In this document: positions 24,901 to 37,007 of the stretch, in pieces
Layout: each line of letters starts with the position of its first letter
Numbering within the stretch: the first letter of the stretch is position 1
Origin: a virus
Length of the DNA stretch: 43,608 nucleotides
Direction: 5' to 3' (one strand)
IMG/VR virus record: IMGVR_UViG_3300020057_000060
Span: 1 to 43,608 of that record
Program-made: the position numbers and the translations under genes
The notes under the pieces: model-generated
Database searches by the model: none
Told to the model about the DNA's origin: nothing
What the model saw: the letters and a program-made list of their open reading frames with translations, nothing else

Positions 24901-27900
24901 GGCGGCCGAGATTCGCGCCCGGTTGACGCGGGAAGCGGAGGCCGAGGCGCCGGTCGCGAAGCCTACCAAAGGGGGCCCGCCGCGGAAGACGCGCGCGCCC
25001 AAGGCTGACCCCGCCGAGACGCAATGGGCGGAGGTGCTTGCGTCGGCACGCGCCGTGGACCCGGACGTCGACGAGACGGACCTGCGGGACGAGTACGACT
25101 TCCGCGAAACGCGAGCCTGGGACGAGGCGAAGGATGCCGCCGACGCCGGCACGCTGGTGCTGCTCAAGGAAATCGCGTCCCTGGGCGGCCTCCACGAGAA
25201 GCAGGGCGGACAGGTCGAGGAGCTGTTCCGGCTCCGTCAGGGGCAGGCGTTCGGGGCGGTCGGCGGCGTCAGGGGCGTGCTCTCGATCGACCCGAAGCGT
25301 GGCCTCGCGCTCGACGACATGCTCGATCAGTTGCGCGGCGATGGCCGCTTCAATCAGATCGAGACGACCGACGACATTCTCGAGTTCATCAACACGGTCC
25401 AGATCAAGGGCGTGCCCAAGCCCACGCCGTCGCTCACGGCGCTCGGCGTCACTCCCGCGACCGCGTGGTGGAAGAATCGCCAGCGGCCCGAGGCGGACCC
25501 GGATGCAGGCTTCGCCAACGACAGCGTCGACCCCGGCAAGGGCGACATCAGCTTCGACGGAGACGCGGCCCCAGCCGCGCCTGACGTCGCGCCCACGGAC
25601 GCCACCACGGCCCCTGGCGTCTGGGCGCCGTTCGCGATTGCCCGCGGGACCGAGGTCCAGATCCGGGACAACACGGAACGCGCGTCGATAGAACTCAAGT
25701 TCGACGGCAAGCCGGACGAGACGGTGCGGGCGGCGCTCAAACGGGAGGGGTTCCGATGGTTCGGCCCCTCCAAGACCTGGTATTCCAAGGCGAAGGACCG
25801 ACGGGCACGGGCTGAACGCGCACTGAACGTCACGCCCGCGCCGGCCGCGCCGGCCGCGCCCGCCGAGCGTCCCGTGTCGTCACAGGACGCGCCGGTCACG
25901 CTGATCATCAAACCGCTGTTCGGATCTGACGAGACGAGCACGGTCACGGTCGGCGGTCCCGCCACGACGTGGGGCCATGCGGCGAAGATGTCGCCAGGCG
26001 CCGAAATGGACTGGTGGGCGAACGCTACTGAGGAACTCGGCGCGGTGCGCGCCAGGGCCGGCGCCATCGGTGCAGGCGTCGTCCTGCGCGTGGACAGCGG
26101 GAGCTTCACGCGCGTCTTGGTGTTCGAGCCCGACAACGGCGGGGGCCGGCAGGTCAAACTCGGCGCCGCGCAAGTCGAACCCGCATGGCGCGACGGCAAA
26201 CTCGTGCCGGAGCAGCCGCGGGAGGCCGCGAAGACGCCGAGCAAGACGGGAAAGCCCCCCACGGCCTGGGACGCAATCGGCACCAACGCGGTTGGGCAGA
26301 CCATCTACGAGGATGAGCGCGGCGTGCGCTCGTACGTCGAGAACGGCGTGCGGCAGACCGAAGCGGTGGCGCTGGCGCCGACGCGCGGCGGGACATCCAG
26401 AACTGGACCGACGCCACGGTCCTCGAGCCGGGCGACCGACTGGACGCTGCTGAAGGTGCATCCGTCCGTGGTCGACACGCGCGCCGACCTCGCCGAGGAA
26501 GCCGGCGCGCAGCAGCGCATCGCCACGAGCCGCGCCGAGTCGCAGGCCGCCAGCAAGGCCGCGCTCGCGGAGAAGAAGCCGGTCACGCCGCAGATCACGC
26601 CCGCCAGGGCGCCAGACGCCGCCGCCGCCGCGCCGGCCGTCGACGCCAAGGCCGCCGCGCGCGCCGCGCGCCGCGCCGCGGTGCAGGGCGAGATTGACTC
26701 CGCCGTCGCCGGCATCAAGGCCGAGCTTCGCAAGTCGGGCTCGACGCTGAGCAGCGGCCTGCCGGTCCCCTCTGACGTGCTCTTGGTGCAGACGGTCAAG
26801 CTCGTGCGCGCCTACACCAAGGCCGGGATCATCGACGCACAAGAAGGCTGGGAGAACTTCCAGGAGGATCTCGGCGCGCTTGCGGCGCAGGCTCGCCGGG
26901 CGTTCACGATGGCCTGGGGGATGGTCCACGGCGTGGCCGAGCCCACCCTTGCGGATCTCGGCCCGCAGGCGCAGACTCAGGGAGAGGCACCCAATGACGC
27001 AGCCCGCGAAGATACCGCCGCCGCCGCCGATGAGCCCGCAGGCCAAGGAGATGGCCCGCCAGATCCGCGTGGACGCACTACAAGCGGGGATGAGCCCGGA
27101 TCAGGCGAGGGAATTGGCGGCGTACACGATGACGCCGGCCGACCCCGAGGATCTGACGCCGTACGAGGGACCGCTGGAACCGACTACCGAATAGCCGACG
27201 ACGAAGCGGTCGGCGCCGGCACGCCCTCGGTCAAGATCCGCAATAACCTGGCGGCAATCGCGCTACTGAAGCAGATCGAGGCCGAGCGCCGCGACGCCAC
27301 GCCAGACGAACAGACGATCCTCGCCCAGTACGTCGGCTGGGGCGGGCTCAATGAGGCGTTCCACTACGGCACCAAGACGTACACGGCGCTCCAAGAGGCG
27401 CTGACCGACGAGGAATACGGCGCCGCTCGCGCGTCCACGCCGAACGCGCACTACACGTCGGTCCCGGTCGTGCGCGCTATGTGGGCCGCCGTGGAACGGC
27501 TCGGCATCACCAGTGGCCGCGTGCTCGAGCCGTCGATGGGCGTCGGCAACTTCTACGGGGCGATGCCGGATGCGCTGCGCGCGTCCACGCTGCGCGGCGG
27601 TGTGGAGCTCGACACCATCACCGCCCGCATCGCCAAGGTGTTGTACCCCGAGACGGACGTGCAGGCGCGCGGATTCGAGTCCGCCCGGCTCCCGGACGGC
27701 TTTTTCGACCTCATCATCAGCAATGTGCCGTTCGGGGACTATGCCGTCCATGACTCGGCGTTCCGCGGCAGGCCCAAGGCGCTCAGGTCGTCCATTCACA
27801 ACTACTTCTTCGCCAAGGCGCTCGACAAGACGCGCCCTGGCGGGCTCGTGGCGTTCATCACGTCGCGCTACACGATGGACGGCAACACGGCCGAACATGC

Positions 27901-30900
27901 GACTGTCCGCGACTATCTCGCCACGCACGCGGACCTGATCGGCGCGGTGCGACTCCCAGACTCCGCGTTCAAGGCGAACGCGGGCACGGAAGTCGTCACT
28001 GACATCCTCTTCCTGCGTCGGCGCACCGCGGACCTTCCTGCGAAGGGGGAAGCATTCACACGGTTGGCCGAGAGCGGCGTCGAAGACCCCAACAGCGGCC
28101 AACCGATCAAGATCAACGAGTACTACGTGGCGCACCCCAGGATGGTCGTGGGCCTCCACACCGCCGACGCCAAGATGTGGCGCGGCGGCGGCTACAACGT
28201 GAAGCACGAGGGGGGCGACTTCGAGGCCGATCTCCGCGCGGCGCTGAACCGATTGCCAGCCAACGCCATCACCTACGACGAAACGCCGACCAAGGCCGCC
28301 ACTGAAGACGCCCGCCGCGAGTCGGTGCCGGCCCCGGAGTTCGTCAAGCAAAATGCCTTCGTCCAGCAGGATGGCCGGCTGTGGGTGAAGCGTGGCGACG
28401 AGATGGAGTCGGTAGACGACCTCCCCGACGCCACCAAGGCGCGGATCGTCGGCATGATGGGCGTGCGCGGGGCGGCGAGGTCCACCATGCGCGCCATGCT
28501 CTCGCCCGAGGCCACCGACAGCGCGATCGTTGCCGCGCAGAAGACGCTGAACACGGTCTACGACGCCTTCGTCAAGAAGTTCGGGCACCTGAACGACCGT
28601 GCCAATGAAGAGGCGTTCGACGAAGACCCGGATCTTCCGCTGCTGATGTCCCTCGAGAAGACCCACGGCCAGGGGAAGCCGCCGACCAAGGCCGCTATCT
28701 TTACCAGGCGCACGCTGTCGCCCCGGAAGGACGTCACGTCGGCCGAGTCGCCAAAGGAGGCCCTCCTTGTCTCGCTGAACAACACCGGGCGCGTCGACCT
28801 GTCGTTGATGGCGCGGTTGACCAGTCAGTCAGAAGACACGGTTGCGGATGCGCTGGCGGGGATCATCTACCAGACGCCTGGCGGCGTGTGGCTGACGGCC
28901 GACGACTACCTGTCTGGCCCCGTGCGGCAGAAGTTGGCCGAGGCCGAGGCCGCGGCAAAGATCGACCCCAAGAAGTTCCAGGCGAACGTCAGCGCGCTCA
29001 CCGCGGTGCAGCCGACGGACCTCGCGCCGGTGGACATCGACGTGCGGCTCGGGTCGGCCTGGGTTCCCCCCGAGGTCTACAGCCAGTTCGTGACAGAACT
29101 CCTCGAAGTCCGTAGAGACGGCTTCCGCATCACCTATGCCGCCCCGCTGGCGGCGTGGAAAGTCGACCCGACCTACGCCAAGGGCACCAAGAACACCGCC
29201 GCCAATGAAACCAGGTGGGGCACCCCGGAGATCCTCGGCCACACGCTGATCGAAGAGGCCATGAATCTCAAGCTGCCGACCATCTACCAGAAGGACGGCG
29301 AAGGGAAATCGTCGGTCAACCAGGAACGCACCGTGGCCGCGCGGGAGAAACAGCAGGCCATCAAAGACGAGTTCGCCAAGTGGATCTGGAAGGACACCGC
29401 TCGCGCCACCATGCTCGCGGACATCTACAACCGCGACTTCAACAACCTCCGGCTGCGGTCCTACGACGGGTCGCACTTGCAGTTGCCCGGGATGTCCGCC
29501 GAGTTGACGCTGCGACCGCACCAGAAGACCGCGATCTGGCGCGTGCTGCAGTCCGCCAACACGGGACTCGGTCACGTCGTCGGCGCCGGGAAGACATTCG
29601 AGATGATCGGCGCGGCTATCGAGTTGCGCCGGCTGGGGATGTCCCGGAAGCCGATGATTGTGGTGCCGAACCACCTTGTGTCGTATTGGGGCGCGGAAGT
29701 GCTGCGGATGTATCCCACGGCCAACGTGCTCGTGGCCACCAAGGCCGATTTCGCGGGCGGGCAACGCCAACGCTTCATGTCGCGCATCGCCACCGGCGAT
29801 TGGGACGCCGTCATCGTGGCCCATCGGTCGTTCGAGTTCCTGCCGATCTCAGACGAGGCGTTCAACGACTACTTGAAGGACCAGATCGCAGAGTACGAGA
29901 GCGCCATCGCCGACGCAGCGGCCGCCACCGGAAAGAAGTCGGCGAGCGTGAAGCAGATGGAGAAGGCGAAGAAGAACCTCGAGGCGCAGATCCGCGACCA
30001 GCGAGACGTAGAGGACCAGGACAAGACGCTGACGTTCGAGGAACTGGGCGTGGACAGCCTCTTCGTCGACGAAGCGCACATGTTCAAAAACCTCCAATTC
30101 GCCACGAAGATGACGCGCATCGCCGGCCTGCCGACCACGGGCTCCGATCGCGCCTTCGACATGCGCTTGAAGGTGCTGCACATCCAGCGCCTCAAGGGCC
30201 GCACCGTGTTCGCGACCGGCACGCCGCTGAGCAACACGATGGCCGAAATGTTCACGATGCAGCGGTACCTGCAGCCGGACGACATGCGCGCGTCGGGCAT
30301 GGCGCACTTCGACGCCTGGGCACAGCAGTACGGGTCGGTCGTGGTGTCACAGGAACTCGCCCCCGAGGGCACCGGCTACCGCTCGCGCACCCGCTTCGCC
30401 CAGTTCTCGAACCTCCCCGAGCTGCTCACCATGTTCCGGCAGGTGTGGGACATCGTCACGGCCAAGGACGTCAAACTTCCCACGCCGAGAATCAAGGGCG
30501 GCACGCCGGAAGTGGTCGCCGTGGAGCCGAGCGCCGCCATGAAGCGGCTGATGCAGAGCCTTGTCGTGCGTGCGGCGGCGCTCCGCGGAGAACCGGTCAC
30601 GGTCAACGGACTGACCTTCACGCCAGCGAAGCCCGATGCCAAAGACGACAATATGCTGATGGTCACAGGGGACGGGCGCAAGGCGGCGCTCGACATGCGG
30701 CTACTCGGCCTGGGCTCGCCGCTCGAGGCGTCCACGAAGGTGCGTGCGGCCGTCACGCGCATCTCGGACATTTACAAGGCGAACACGCGCCGCAAGGGCG
30801 CCCAGCTCGTGTTCCTAGATCAAGGCACGCCAGGAAAGAAGAAGGGGAAAAGCTTCAACCTCTACGCCGACTTGCGCGATCGGCTCGTTCGCGACGGTAT

Positions 30901-33900
30901 CCCGCGCGACCAGATCGCGTTCATCCACGACGCCAAGAGCGACGACGACAAGCTCGCGATGGTCGAGAAGGTCAACACGGGCGAGGTCCGTATCCTCATC
31001 GGGTCGACCGAGAAGATGGGCGCCGGCATGAACGCGCAGAAGAAGCTCGTCGCGCTCCACCATCTCGACGTGCCGTGGCGCCCGTCAGACATTGAACAGC
31101 GCGAGGGGCGGATCATCCGCCAGGGCAACGAGTTCTACGACGCCGACCCAGAGGGCTTCGAGGTCGAAGTGCTCCGCTATGTCACCAAGGAGTCCTTTGA
31201 CGCCTACTCGTGGCAAACCCTCGAGAGCAAAGCCAGGTTCATTGAGCAGGCCATGCGCGGAGACATCACGGTCCGCAGGGCCGACGACGTTGATGGCGGC
31301 GCGCTCACCTATGCCGAAGTGAAGGCGCTGGCGTCCGGCAATCCAATGGTGATCGACAAGGTGAAAGTCGATGCCGAGTTGCGGAAGCTCGAGTTGCTGG
31401 AATCCGCGCACAAGCGGGAACGGTGGCTCACCCAGCGGGAGGCCAGCGACCTCCCGGAACGTATCGAGGGAATCACGCGGACGCTGGCCGGCGTCAAAGC
31501 GATCCTCGCCGCCCGCAAGATCCCGGACACGTTCACCATGACGATTGGCGGCACGACGTTCGACAAACGAGACGAGGCTGACAAGGCGTTTGTCAAGGCC
31601 ACCGACAGCGCGCCCCAGGTCGCCCGCGTCATCGCCACCTACGCCGGGCTGAACATCAGCGCCAGGCGATACAGGGGCGAAGGCTCGGGCGGCACGACAG
31701 TGAACATCCTATCGGTGTACTACGGCACAGGCAGCCACCGCGAAGACACCGGCGACACCGTGCGGTCGATTGAGTTCTCGGTGAAGCACCGCGTCGAGGA
31801 ACGGATCGACTCGCTCGAAAACGAATTGCAAGAGGCGCAGAAGAAGAGCGCCGACGTGGCGGCGTTGCTGGCGGAGCCGTTCGGGAAGACGGCCCGCATG
31901 GCCGAACTCGTCATCGAACAGAAGCGGCTGGCCGCGTTGCTGAGCCTCGACGTCAAGAGCCAGACGCTCGCCTCAGATGTCGAAGACACTGGCGGCGCCA
32001 CGACCGGCACGTCCGAAGACGCGGCCATCGGCGTGTTCGCCCAGAGGAATCCCAGCCAGCGTGTGAGCCTGCCCGTGGCGCTGGTGCCAGTGCGTCAGGC
32101 GGCGCCACTCGCGACGATTCAGGGCGATGTCGCACTACCGGAACTGGTGATGTTCGCCCGCGAGCTTGCGCGCGACGTGCGCGTAGTGCGCGGGTTCCGC
32201 AACGCGCTGTCGGGGGCGAAGCACCGATCGGGGCACCTGATCTTCACCGCGGACCTGTTCAAGCCCGAGAACGTCGGGCAGTTGGCACAGATCGTCGCCC
32301 ACGAAATAGGCCACCTAGTGGACTACCTCCCGACCATGACGATGAAGCGCGGCAACGTCCTCGGACGGCTGCGAACGCTCCACCGCTTCATGAAAGCCAG
32401 CTACACCGACGCTGATGGGCGCACCGTGACCAACCTCAAGGTGCGGAACGAACTCAAGAAGCTCTCCGCTGCATGGCGCCCCTGGCCGGACGCCCACGAC
32501 GAGAAGTACCGCGCCTACCGGGACAGCGCCAAGGAGCTGTACGCCGACGCCATCAGTGTGCTGTTCAACAACCCCGAGCAGTTGAAGTGGCACGCGCCGA
32601 CGTTCTATCGGGAGTTCTTCGCCAACCTGGACCAGAAGCCGGACGTCAAAGCCGCCTACTTCGGGCTGCAAGAGTTGCTGTCGGGCACACGCGAGGAACT
32701 GATTGCCCGCCGCCGTCTCGGCGTACAGGGGATGTTCGCTGAAGCGGACACGAAGGCACTCGACCTCGAGGCGTTGCGCCAGGCCGAGCGCCAGAAGGCT
32801 CGCGGGGACTTCGCCTACCGAATGCGGCTCGAGCTTGTGGACAAGAACATCGCCGTGATCGACCGCATCGAAGCGCGTGAGGCGCAAGGGATCGTGCAGA
32901 ACCCTGACGACGATGCCCGCTACTTCCTCAAGGAAATGCGCCACCTGGGCGCGAAGCAGCACGGGTTCCTCAACCGCACCTTCCAGCCGATGAAGGACAC
33001 CCTAGAGGCGGCCGGCGTCTCGTGGAGCCAGTTCGGGGAAGCCCTGATGTACGCGCGCATCGCCAGCGGCGACCGCACGGACATGGCGAACCCCCGCGGC
33101 CTGGACGTGGCCGCCGTGCCGGAGATGCTGGCGGCCGTCCGAGCCGAGCTGACCGACAAGGGCCGCACGGCGCTCGACGCGGCGCTCGCCAGCTTCCGCG
33201 CCGCCGTCAAGGGCGTCTCCAAAGACGCGTTCGACGCCGGGCTCTACACGCCCGATCTCTACGAGAAGATGGCGGAGAACCCGGCGTGGGCCGCATTCCG
33301 CGTCGTGGACTACATGCACAAGGACGTGACCTCGACCGTGCATCACCAGATCGGCACGGTGAAGGACATCCAGAACCCCGCGGACGCGACGATCCTCAAG
33401 TTGCTCGTGACCATCCGCGCCACCGAGTTCAACAAGATGAAAACGGCGGTGTTCGCCTCGATCCCGGACGAGTCCACGCCGGCCATCATGGGCTTTGACG
33501 GCAAAGGCATGAGCCCGAAGCCGCCCGAGGACGCCGCGCTCGAACTTGTGGAATACCGAGAGAAAGGGCGGCGCAAGGGCATGTATGTGCCCAAGGACGT
33601 GGCCGTCGCCATCAACAATGAGAGCATCGGCGGGAATCTTGCGGTGCTCGAGGCCGTGCGGTTCGCCAACGCCAAGTGGTTCCGCCCGGTGTTCACCGGG
33701 ATCAACCTGTCATTCCAGGCGGCGAACCTCCTCCGCGATCTTCAGCGGACGTATATGAACAACCCGGACGCCACGCTCGGGAGCACCTTGAGGAACTACG
33801 CCAAGGCTGTGCCGCTGGCCCGGCAGCGCGCGTTCGGGCCGAGAACGAAGCCCACCGCCAAAAACCTCGCGGTGGCGAAGCTGCTCGCCGACGCGACCGA

Positions 33901-35353
33901 GGCGCGCATTCTCGGCGTGACCATGAACGACCTCATCGCGGGACGGCCGAAGGAAGACAGCCTCGTCGAAGAACTGTTCTCGCAGCACGGCATCAAGCGC
34001 GCGGGTCCGCCAGCCACCGGCCTCACCGGCCCAGTCATGGAAGTGGTCGACCGCGTCGAGAAGCTCGGCAACTTCATCGAAACGCTCCCCAAGGCCGCGA
34101 GCATCTACGAGATGACCTCGGACGGGCGCCAGATCAGCGACCTCGACGCGGCCGAGCGCGCCTTTATCCGCGAGAAGGTGGGCAGTCCCGATTTCCTGAT
34201 CGGTGGCACGCTCAAGCCCATCACGAACGAAGTGGCCCTCTTCTCGAACGCCATCACGCAGGCGATTCGGGCGGACTATGCCATCGCCACGACCAAGGGC
34301 ACCCGCGCTCCGTTCTGGCGCAAAATGGCCGCAGCCGTGATGGTCCCCACACTCCTGACGTTCGCGATCGAGCATCTGCTGGGCGACGATGACGACGACG
34401 ACACCGGCTGGGGCTACGTGCGGCGCATCCTGCGTGGCGTGAGCGAGTACGACAAGACCAACTTCTACATCATCCCGAGAGGGCTGGACGAGCACGGCAA
34501 CAGCCGCTACTGGCGCATCCCGCGATCGGACGCCGGCCGGTTGATCGGCGGCGTGCTCCGCAAGGGGCTGCTCGCGGCCGGCGGCGAGGTCGAGGTACTC
34601 CAGTCAGCCGCGACCGTCTTCGACTACATCACGGGGCAGGCGCCGGGCCTCACGCCGAGTCTGGGCGTTCTGGCTGATACCGGACGGTTCCTGTCCGGCC
34701 AGAACATCTACGACGACTTCCGCAGCCGCGAAGTGTTCAGCCGGGATGAGATGGCGCTGCCGCTGCCCGAGCGCGCCAAGAAGTTCATCGGCTACGAGAT
34801 CCAACAGGTCGGCCCGAGCGCCATCGGCCGGTTCATCGCCGGAGACGCGCGCCCGCGCGACCTCACCACGGGGCAAGTCCTCCTCGAGATGACGCCCGTC
34901 GCAGGCCGGTTCTATCGGATCTCGAACTACGGCCTGATCGAACGGCTCCGCAAGGCCCAGAAGCCCGTGCAGGCGTCCGAAGCGCGCAGCCGGCGGGCCG
35001 AGACGGCGGCGGTCGCTGGCGCTGTGCAGGCGTATCTCAAGAAAGCGCCCCCGTCGCGGACCCAGGCCGCGCAGGAAACCCTGGCGCGCAAGGTCGTCAA
35101 GGAACTCTACGCAGACCTTCCCCAGCGCGAACAGGACGAGCAGTTCCGAGACGTGAAGAAGAAGATCCGCATGGGCGCGGCCCGTGGCGGTCACGACCCA
35201 GTCACCACGGCAGTGCTGAGCGCCCAGACCACGGCCCAGCGCGTGGCGATCATCGCCGAAGCCTTCCCGTCGGCCGCACGCCGTCGCGCGTGGGTCCAGC
35301 GCGCGGTGCAAGAGAAGGTCATCACCAAATCGGTCGCGCAGGCGGCACAATGA
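21917..35353 (+). CDS. Giant polyvalent virion protein: N6-methylase, DarB-like helicase, metallopeptidase
   Basis: The 4478-residue protein carries, in order: three copies of a [11 protein letters not shown] motif (7-96); [16 protein letters not shown] (about 153-180); hydrophobic segments (about 334-515); a winged-helix-like segment (about 570-616); a [17 protein letters not shown] module (about 1233-1294); an N6-adenine methyltransferase with GWGG, motif [14 protein letters not shown] (1869-1881) and NVPFGDY (1936-1942); an SF2/SNF2-like helicase with VGAGKT (2555-2560), DEAH (2718-2721), ATGTPLSNT (2766-2774) and [10 protein letters not shown] (3061-3070); HEIGH (3462-3466) with downstream Glu3540; and an LPD38-like end with a membrane-like segment near 4133. 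The methylase-helicase pair resembles P1 DarB, a virion-packaged antirestriction protein, but the whole is about twice as long. Burkholderia phages of the Bcep22 type also carry proteins above 4000 residues (from memory). Capsid packaging and ejection are inferred. Confidence 0.93.
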   Translation: MPTRPLDPFDVARSMGLAVEDDTPTLETHDQDWQRQSILAGTAEMRPPTPRPAARTPRVDPFDVARTMGLTIEEDTPDPDPFDVARSMGLTIEEDTDTLSLDAALPSGPTRADDPRRALPAAGVDEPTFQAWYGQRAKTLGLDPNPDAPEQSYDYRAAFAAGAEPGPDGHWPSAFKKPGHPNEVVGGFNTRTGARVPGTPRASRDDLVRLGWEPDAAARLDATQEPSAAKSMGDIMGQATGISRAPEPRGALGTLADFGMSLPRRLGVDPVISAVKGAIGAVNVPVGLADIATGGRVGQFLEETIGFRPAEATKILSSWYSKKQREGSAAVQAADGVLATAVAALSNPGVVANTVVESAPMMLAGGAIGRAIPYASAGVRGALGEGIASAGSAASHTREGSEDGRLTVKQSALAVATGAATTTFGLLGNRIAQSLGIADIDTMIAAGAASPVAARGLATRVALGMVQEGVLEELPQSISEQLLANVAQDRPILEGVDESAVLGLFSGAVMGGGANIRRPRTAAGAPPAPPLADLASEAPPAGPSPAPVDVPPVAPRGAPPAYVPTDLETRNVRRLMAEPGRTTISINDVSSATAMRPREAGAAIDQLEREGLVTPTSQAGTYTLTQPAPAAEAPPATMRDALGPLPPGVSAEQTQQLTALGYAPERVAAMTLPEVQEALRTGTPAVERRQQPRGLVAPAIADPMSPEGLVALGTEFMENPARQADVASMRTATRAEAPPREATTPEVLDAAPEDRQRVAGTRPEVLDRERPDLGIDARGQEIEAQEPIPRQSYEDDTRWEDWKAGDTLKLVDGRIVTVARAAADPFSGLQVTLDGRRWSVNQELVEGRVDAVPTAATTSKAPSETTTDLLAVLQEEQDAMRSGASTATLKEIRQRIKRITVARDAAASATPNQAETPALKVKVGTRVTTRHGAATVAQIADGKAKLQFASPTRTSGASTWVDAMSLKPFEPALAESTPAPVPDPKPAAEMTDEEMAAEIRARLTREAEAEAPVAKPTKGGPPRKTRAPKADPAETQWAEVLASARAVDPDVDETDLRDEYDFRETRAWDEAKDAADAGTLVLLKEIASLGGLHEKQGGQVEELFRLRQGQAFGAVGGVRGVLSIDPKRGLALDDMLDQLRGDGRFNQIETTDDILEFINTVQIKGVPKPTPSLTALGVTPATAWWKNRQRPEADPDAGFANDSVDPGKGDISFDGDAAPAAPDVAPTDATTAPGVWAPFAIARGTEVQIRDNTERASIELKFDGKPDETVRAALKREGFRWFGPSKTWYSKAKDRRARAERALNVTPAPAAPAAPAERPVSSQDAPVTLIIKPLFGSDETSTVTVGGPATTWGHAAKMSPGAEMDWWANATEELGAVRARAGAIGAGVVLRVDSGSFTRVLVFEPDNGGGRQVKLGAAQVEPAWRDGKLVPEQPREAAKTPSKTGKPPTAWDAIGTNAVGQTIYEDERGVRSYVENGVRQTEAVALAPTRGGTSRTGPTPRSSSRATDWTLLKVHPSVVDTRADLAEEAGAQQRIATSRAESQAASKAALAEKKPVTPQITPARAPDAAAAAPAVDAKAAARAARRAAVQGEIDSAVAGIKAELRKSGSTLSSGLPVPSDVLLVQTVKLVRAYTKAGIIDAQEGWENFQEDLGALAAQARRAFTMAWGMVHGVAEPTLADLGPQAQTQGEAPNDAAREDTAAAADEPAGQGDGPPDPRGRTTSGDEPGSGEGIGGVHDDAGRPRGSDAVRGTAGTDYRIADDEAVGAGTPSVKIRNNLAAIALLKQIEAERRDATPDEQTILAQYVGWGGLNEAFHYGTKTYTALQEALTDEEYGAARASTPNAHYTSVPVVRAMWAAVERLGITSGRVLEPSMGVGNFYGAMPDALRASTLRGGVELDTITARIAKVLYPETDVQARGFESARLPDGFFDLIISNVPFGDYAVHDSAFRGRPKALRSSIHNYFFAKALDKTRPGGLVAFITSRYTMDGNTAEHATVRDYLATHADLIGAVRLPDSAFKANAGTEVVTDILFLRRRTADLPAKGEAFTRLAESGVEDPNSGQPIKINEYYVAHPRMVVGLHTADAKMWRGGGYNVKHEGGDFEADLRAALNRLPANAITYDETPTKAATEDARRESVPAPEFVKQNAFVQQDGRLWVKRGDEMESVDDLPDATKARIVGMMGVRGAARSTMRAMLSPEATDSAIVAAQKTLNTVYDAFVKKFGHLNDRANEEAFDEDPDLPLLMSLEKTHGQGKPPTKAAIFTRRTLSPRKDVTSAESPKEALLVSLNNTGRVDLSLMARLTSQSEDTVADALAGIIYQTPGGVWLTADDYLSGPVRQKLAEAEAAAKIDPKKFQANVSALTAVQPTDLAPVDIDVRLGSAWVPPEVYSQFVTELLEVRRDGFRITYAAPLAAWKVDPTYAKGTKNTAANETRWGTPEILGHTLIEEAMNLKLPTIYQKDGEGKSSVNQERTVAAREKQQAIKDEFAKWIWKDTARATMLADIYNRDFNNLRLRSYDGSHLQLPGMSAELTLRPHQKTAIWRVLQSANTGLGHVVGAGKTFEMIGAAIELRRLGMSRKPMIVVPNHLVSYWGAEVLRMYPTANVLVATKADFAGGQRQRFMSRIATGDWDAVIVAHRSFEFLPISDEAFNDYLKDQIAEYESAIADAAAATGKKSASVKQMEKAKKNLEAQIRDQRDVEDQDKTLTFEELGVDSLFVDEAHMFKNLQFATKMTRIAGLPTTGSDRAFDMRLKVLHIQRLKGRTVFATGTPLSNTMAEMFTMQRYLQPDDMRASGMAHFDAWAQQYGSVVVSQELAPEGTGYRSRTRFAQFSNLPELLTMFRQVWDIVTAKDVKLPTPRIKGGTPEVVAVEPSAAMKRLMQSLVVRAAALRGEPVTVNGLTFTPAKPDAKDDNMLMVTGDGRKAALDMRLLGLGSPLEASTKVRAAVTRISDIYKANTRRKGAQLVFLDQGTPGKKKGKSFNLYADLRDRLVRDGIPRDQIAFIHDAKSDDDKLAMVEKVNTGEVRILIGSTEKMGAGMNAQKKLVALHHLDVPWRPSDIEQREGRIIRQGNEFYDADPEGFEVEVLRYVTKESFDAYSWQTLESKARFIEQAMRGDITVRRADDVDGGALTYAEVKALASGNPMVIDKVKVDAELRKLELLESAHKRERWLTQREASDLPERIEGITRTLAGVKAILAARKIPDTFTMTIGGTTFDKRDEADKAFVKATDSAPQVARVIATYAGLNISARRYRGEGSGGTTVNILSVYYGTGSHREDTGDTVRSIEFSVKHRVEERIDSLENELQEAQKKSADVAALLAEPFGKTARMAELVIEQKRLAALLSLDVKSQTLASDVEDTGGATTGTSEDAAIGVFAQRNPSQRVSLPVALVPVRQAAPLATIQGDVALPELVMFARELARDVRVVRGFRNALSGAKHRSGHLIFTADLFKPENVGQLAQIVAHEIGHLVDYLPTMTMKRGNVLGRLRTLHRFMKASYTDADGRTVTNLKVRNELKKLSAAWRPWPDAHDEKYRAYRDSAKELYADAISVLFNNPEQLKWHAPTFYREFFANLDQKPDVKAAYFGLQELLSGTREELIARRRLGVQGMFAEADTKALDLEALRQAERQKARGDFAYRMRLELVDKNIAVIDRIEAREAQGIVQNPDDDARYFLKEMRHLGAKQHGFLNRTFQPMKDTLEAAGVSWSQFGEALMYARIASGDRTDMANPRGLDVAAVPEMLAAVRAELTDKGRTALDAALASFRAAVKGVSKDAFDAGLYTPDLYEKMAENPAWAAFRVVDYMHKDVTSTVHHQIGTVKDIQNPADATILKLLVTIRATEFNKMKTAVFASIPDESTPAIMGFDGKGMSPKPPEDAALELVEYREKGRRKGMYVPKDVAVAINNESIGGNLAVLEAVRFANAKWFRPVFTGINLSFQAANLLRDLQRTYMNNPDATLGSTLRNYAKAVPLARQRAFGPRTKPTAKNLAVAKLLADATEARILGVTMNDLIAGRPKEDSLVEELFSQHGIKRAGPPATGLTGPVMEVVDRVEKLGNFIETLPKAASIYEMTSDGRQISDLDAAERAFIREKVGSPDFLIGGTLKPITNEVALFSNAITQAIRADYAIATTKGTRAPFWRKMAAAVMVPTLLTFAIEHLLGDDDDDDTGWGYVRRILRGVSEYDKTNFYIIPRGLDEHGNSRYWRIPRSDAGRLIGGVLRKGLLAAGGEVEVLQSAATVFDYITGQAPGLTPSLGVLADTGRFLSGQNIYDDFRSREVFSRDEMALPLPERAKKFIGYEIQQVGPSAIGRFIAGDARPRDLTTGQVLLEMTPVAGRFYRISNYGLIERLRKAQKPVQASEARSRRAETAAVAGAVQAYLKKAPPSRTQAAQETLARKVVKELYADLPQREQDEQFRDVKKKIRMGAARGGHDPVTTAVLSAQTTAQRVAIIAEAFPSAARRRAWVQRAVQEKVITKSVAQAAQ
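21935..22204 (+). repeat. Three copies of an encoded 17-residue motif
   Basis: DPFDVARxMGLxxEDDT/EEDT occurs at residues 7-23, 60-76 and 80-96 of the giant protein (DNA 21935-21985, 22094-22144, 22154-22204). Copies 2 and 3 are almost identical at DNA level and separated by three codons. The motif is Pro-bounded and surface-like, and may be a short docking peptide. Confidence 0.85.
26994..27194 (+). CDS. Small gene nested in another frame of the giant gene
   Basis: ATG 26994 is preceded by GGAGAGG (26981-26987) at six bases, a strong ribosome-binding site. The 66-residue product (start [19 protein letters not shown], then [30 protein letters not shown]) has normal protein composition. Counting codons by eye, about 80% of its third positions are G/C, against roughly 55% for the giant frame over the same bases, where the giant protein becomes low-complexity (Gly/Asp/Arg/Pro). 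The coding signal therefore seems to be in this frame. It lies between the N-terminal half of the giant protein and its methyltransferase. A relic of two compensating frameshifts is the main alternative. Confidence 0.6.
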   Translation: MTQPAKIPPPPPMSPQAKEMARQIRVDALQAGMSPDQARELAAYTMTPADPEDLTPYEGPLEPTTE

Positions 35354-35388
35354 GGGCACCGGCGCAGGCCGTGCGAAAGGAACAGTAA

Positions 35389-36570
35389 ATGCCAGGCACG
35401 CTCATGCCGGTTCCCCGGCACCAGTTCTTCGACGGCAACGGCACCCCGTTGGCCGGCGGCAAGCTCCACACCTTCCTCGCTGGCACCAATACGCCGTCGC
35501 CTGTCTACCAGGACTCCGCCTTGACCGTCCCGCACACCAATCCGGTGACGCTTGACGGCGACGGCCGAGAGACGTTCTTTCTGAGCGACGCTGTCAACTA
35601 CAAGATCAATTTGAAGACGGCGGCGCTCGTGGACGTCTGGACCGTCGACAACGTGATGGGCGCGCTCTCAAGCGTCCTGACGGTCACCGCGGCCAATGTC
35701 CGCGGCCTGCAAATCAGCCGCTCCGCCGCCGACGCGGGCCTCAGCATCCAATCGATCGGCGGCACCGGCAAAACCTACGGGATCGTCTCGACCACCGCGG
35801 GCGCGCTCATCATTCGAGACGACGCCGACGGCACGCCGTCGCTCACGTTCCTCGGCAACGACATCACCGCGGCACTCACGGGGCTCTTCACGATCGCTGG
35901 CGGCCTCTTGTCGGTGACGGGGGCTGGCGACCACATGTTCGCTGGCGCCACTGCTGGCGCCAACCGGCTGGGGATTCGGAATACCACGAACGGCGCGGCC
36001 GCGGTCGCGTCCTTCCTGTTGGGGAATGACGCGGCCACCAACGTGGGCGCCCTGTTCGCCTTGAGCAGCGGGTACGTGACCGCCGGCGCCTACGTGCAGG
36101 ACGGGTTGGTGCTGGAATCCACACGAGTGGGGGGGCTCAGCATCTTCGCCTCGCACGTGAGTGGGGCCATTCGCTTCTTCGCGGGCGGGTTCGCCGTCAC
36201 GCCGGCCATTACGATCTCCGCGTCCGGGGGCGTGTCGATTGGGGCGCTCACGCTCACGCCAACGAGTCCCCCGATTGGCACCACGCACAACTGGGCGATC
36301 GGCAACGCGAGCTGCATCCTCTTCATGAGCGGCTTCGCCGCCGCCGATTTCACAGGCATCGCGGGCGGCGTCAGCGGGCGGCAAATCTGGGTGGTCACGT
36401 CACCCGCGTCAGCGGCCTCGCTCACGCTGCGCCACGAAAACGCTGGTTCACTCGCGGCGAATCGCATCACCTGCGCCACTGGGGCGGACATCGTCGTGAC
36501 AGCCACCAAAGCGGTGCAGATGATCTACGACGGGAACAGCAGCCGCTGGCTCGCGTTCGACGTGAAGTAG
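35389..36570 (+). CDS. Tailspike/tail fibre protein with head-binding-type N-terminus
   Basis: The 393-residue protein begins PVPRHQFFDGNGTPLAGGKL, then HTFLAGTNTPSPVYQDSAL, NPVTLDGDGRETFFLSD and VNYKINLKTAALVDVWTVDN. That pattern is typical of N-terminal virion-binding modules of podovirus tailspikes and fibres. The remainder is Gly/Ala/Thr-rich beta structure with repeated short strands (SIQSIGGTGKTYGIVSTTAG, FAGATAGANRLGIRNTTNG), suitable for a trimeric receptor-binding fibre, ending in a compact domain (WLAFDVK). AAAGGA at 35376-35381 is seven bases before ATG 35389. The receptor is unknown. Confidence 0.78.
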   Translation: MPGTLMPVPRHQFFDGNGTPLAGGKLHTFLAGTNTPSPVYQDSALTVPHTNPVTLDGDGRETFFLSDAVNYKINLKTAALVDVWTVDNVMGALSSVLTVTAANVRGLQISRSAADAGLSIQSIGGTGKTYGIVSTTAGALIIRDDADGTPSLTFLGNDITAALTGLFTIAGGLLSVTGAGDHMFAGATAGANRLGIRNTTNGAAAVASFLLGNDAATNVGALFALSSGYVTAGAYVQDGLVLESTRVGGLSIFASHVSGAIRFFAGGFAVTPAITISASGGVSIGALTLTPTSPPIGTTHNWAIGNASCILFMSGFAAADFTGIAGGVSGRQIWVVTSPASAASLTLRHENAGSLAANRITCATGADIVVTATKAVQMIYDGNSSRWLAFDVK

Positions 36571-36582
36571 TAGGACCCCCAC

Positions 36583-36804
36583 ATGGAAGAAGGAGTTGCA
36601 GGATGGATCGCCGAATCGCTCAAGTATGGACCCCTCGGGGCGGTGCTCGTCGCGAGCTACTTCCGGCTCTGGATGTGGCGCACGGACCACGTGGAGGCGC
36701 TCGCCGCCCAGACGGCGCTCTACGAGCGTATCCTCGACTTGCAGACCAAGCGCATCAACGACCTGGCACCCGATCGCGATCCGCTCAGAGCGAAGAGGAC
36801 CTGA
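36583..36804 (+). CDS. Small one-helix membrane protein, lysis region
   Basis: The 73-residue product has one likely membrane segment (LKYGPLGAVLVASYFRLWMW, residues about 13-32) followed by a charged helix (ALAAQTALYERILDLQTKRIND). The location just before the endolysin block suggests a holin-type or spanin-related function, but one-helix phage proteins are very diverse. It begins 12 bases after the fibre stop. No family is assigned. Confidence 0.55.
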   Translation: MEEGVAGWIAESLKYGPLGAVLVASYFRLWMWRTDHVEALAAQTALYERILDLQTKRINDLAPDRDPLRAKRT

Positions 36805-36806
36805 CG

Positions 36807-37007
36807 ATGTGGCGGCGCATGGCGGCATGGGCGACGCGGGTGTGGCGGGCACGGGCGACATACACGGCGACGGGGCCGCCCCGGGTGGAATCGGTCGACA
36901 GTGTGGCGTTCCGCGCGGGCATCACGATAGACGAGCGCGAGGCCGAGGAGATGCAACGGATGCTCGACCATATCAATGCGGCGGCGGCGCGAGGGCGGGC
37001 ATCATGA
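36807..37007 (+). CDS. Small basic hypothetical protein
   Basis: The 66-residue product begins MWRRMAAWATRVWRARATYT, an amphipathic Trp/Arg segment that could lie on a membrane. It continues with SVAFRAGITIDEREAEEMQRMLDHINAA, a typical short helix pair. It starts just after the preceding stop and overlaps the next gene by ATGA, supporting translational coupling. The function is unknown; the location is in the lysis block. Confidence 0.5.
   Translation: MWRRMAAWATRVWRARATYTATGPPRVESVDSVAFRAGITIDEREAEEMQRMLDHINAAAARGRAS

Noticed and set aside
26380-26470. Short stretch inside the giant gene where another frame reads like protein ([18 protein letters not shown])
   Set aside because: There is no start or ribosome-binding site, the segment is short, and the giant frame also has acceptable third positions there. 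It might be a small compensating frameshift but the evidence is too thin.
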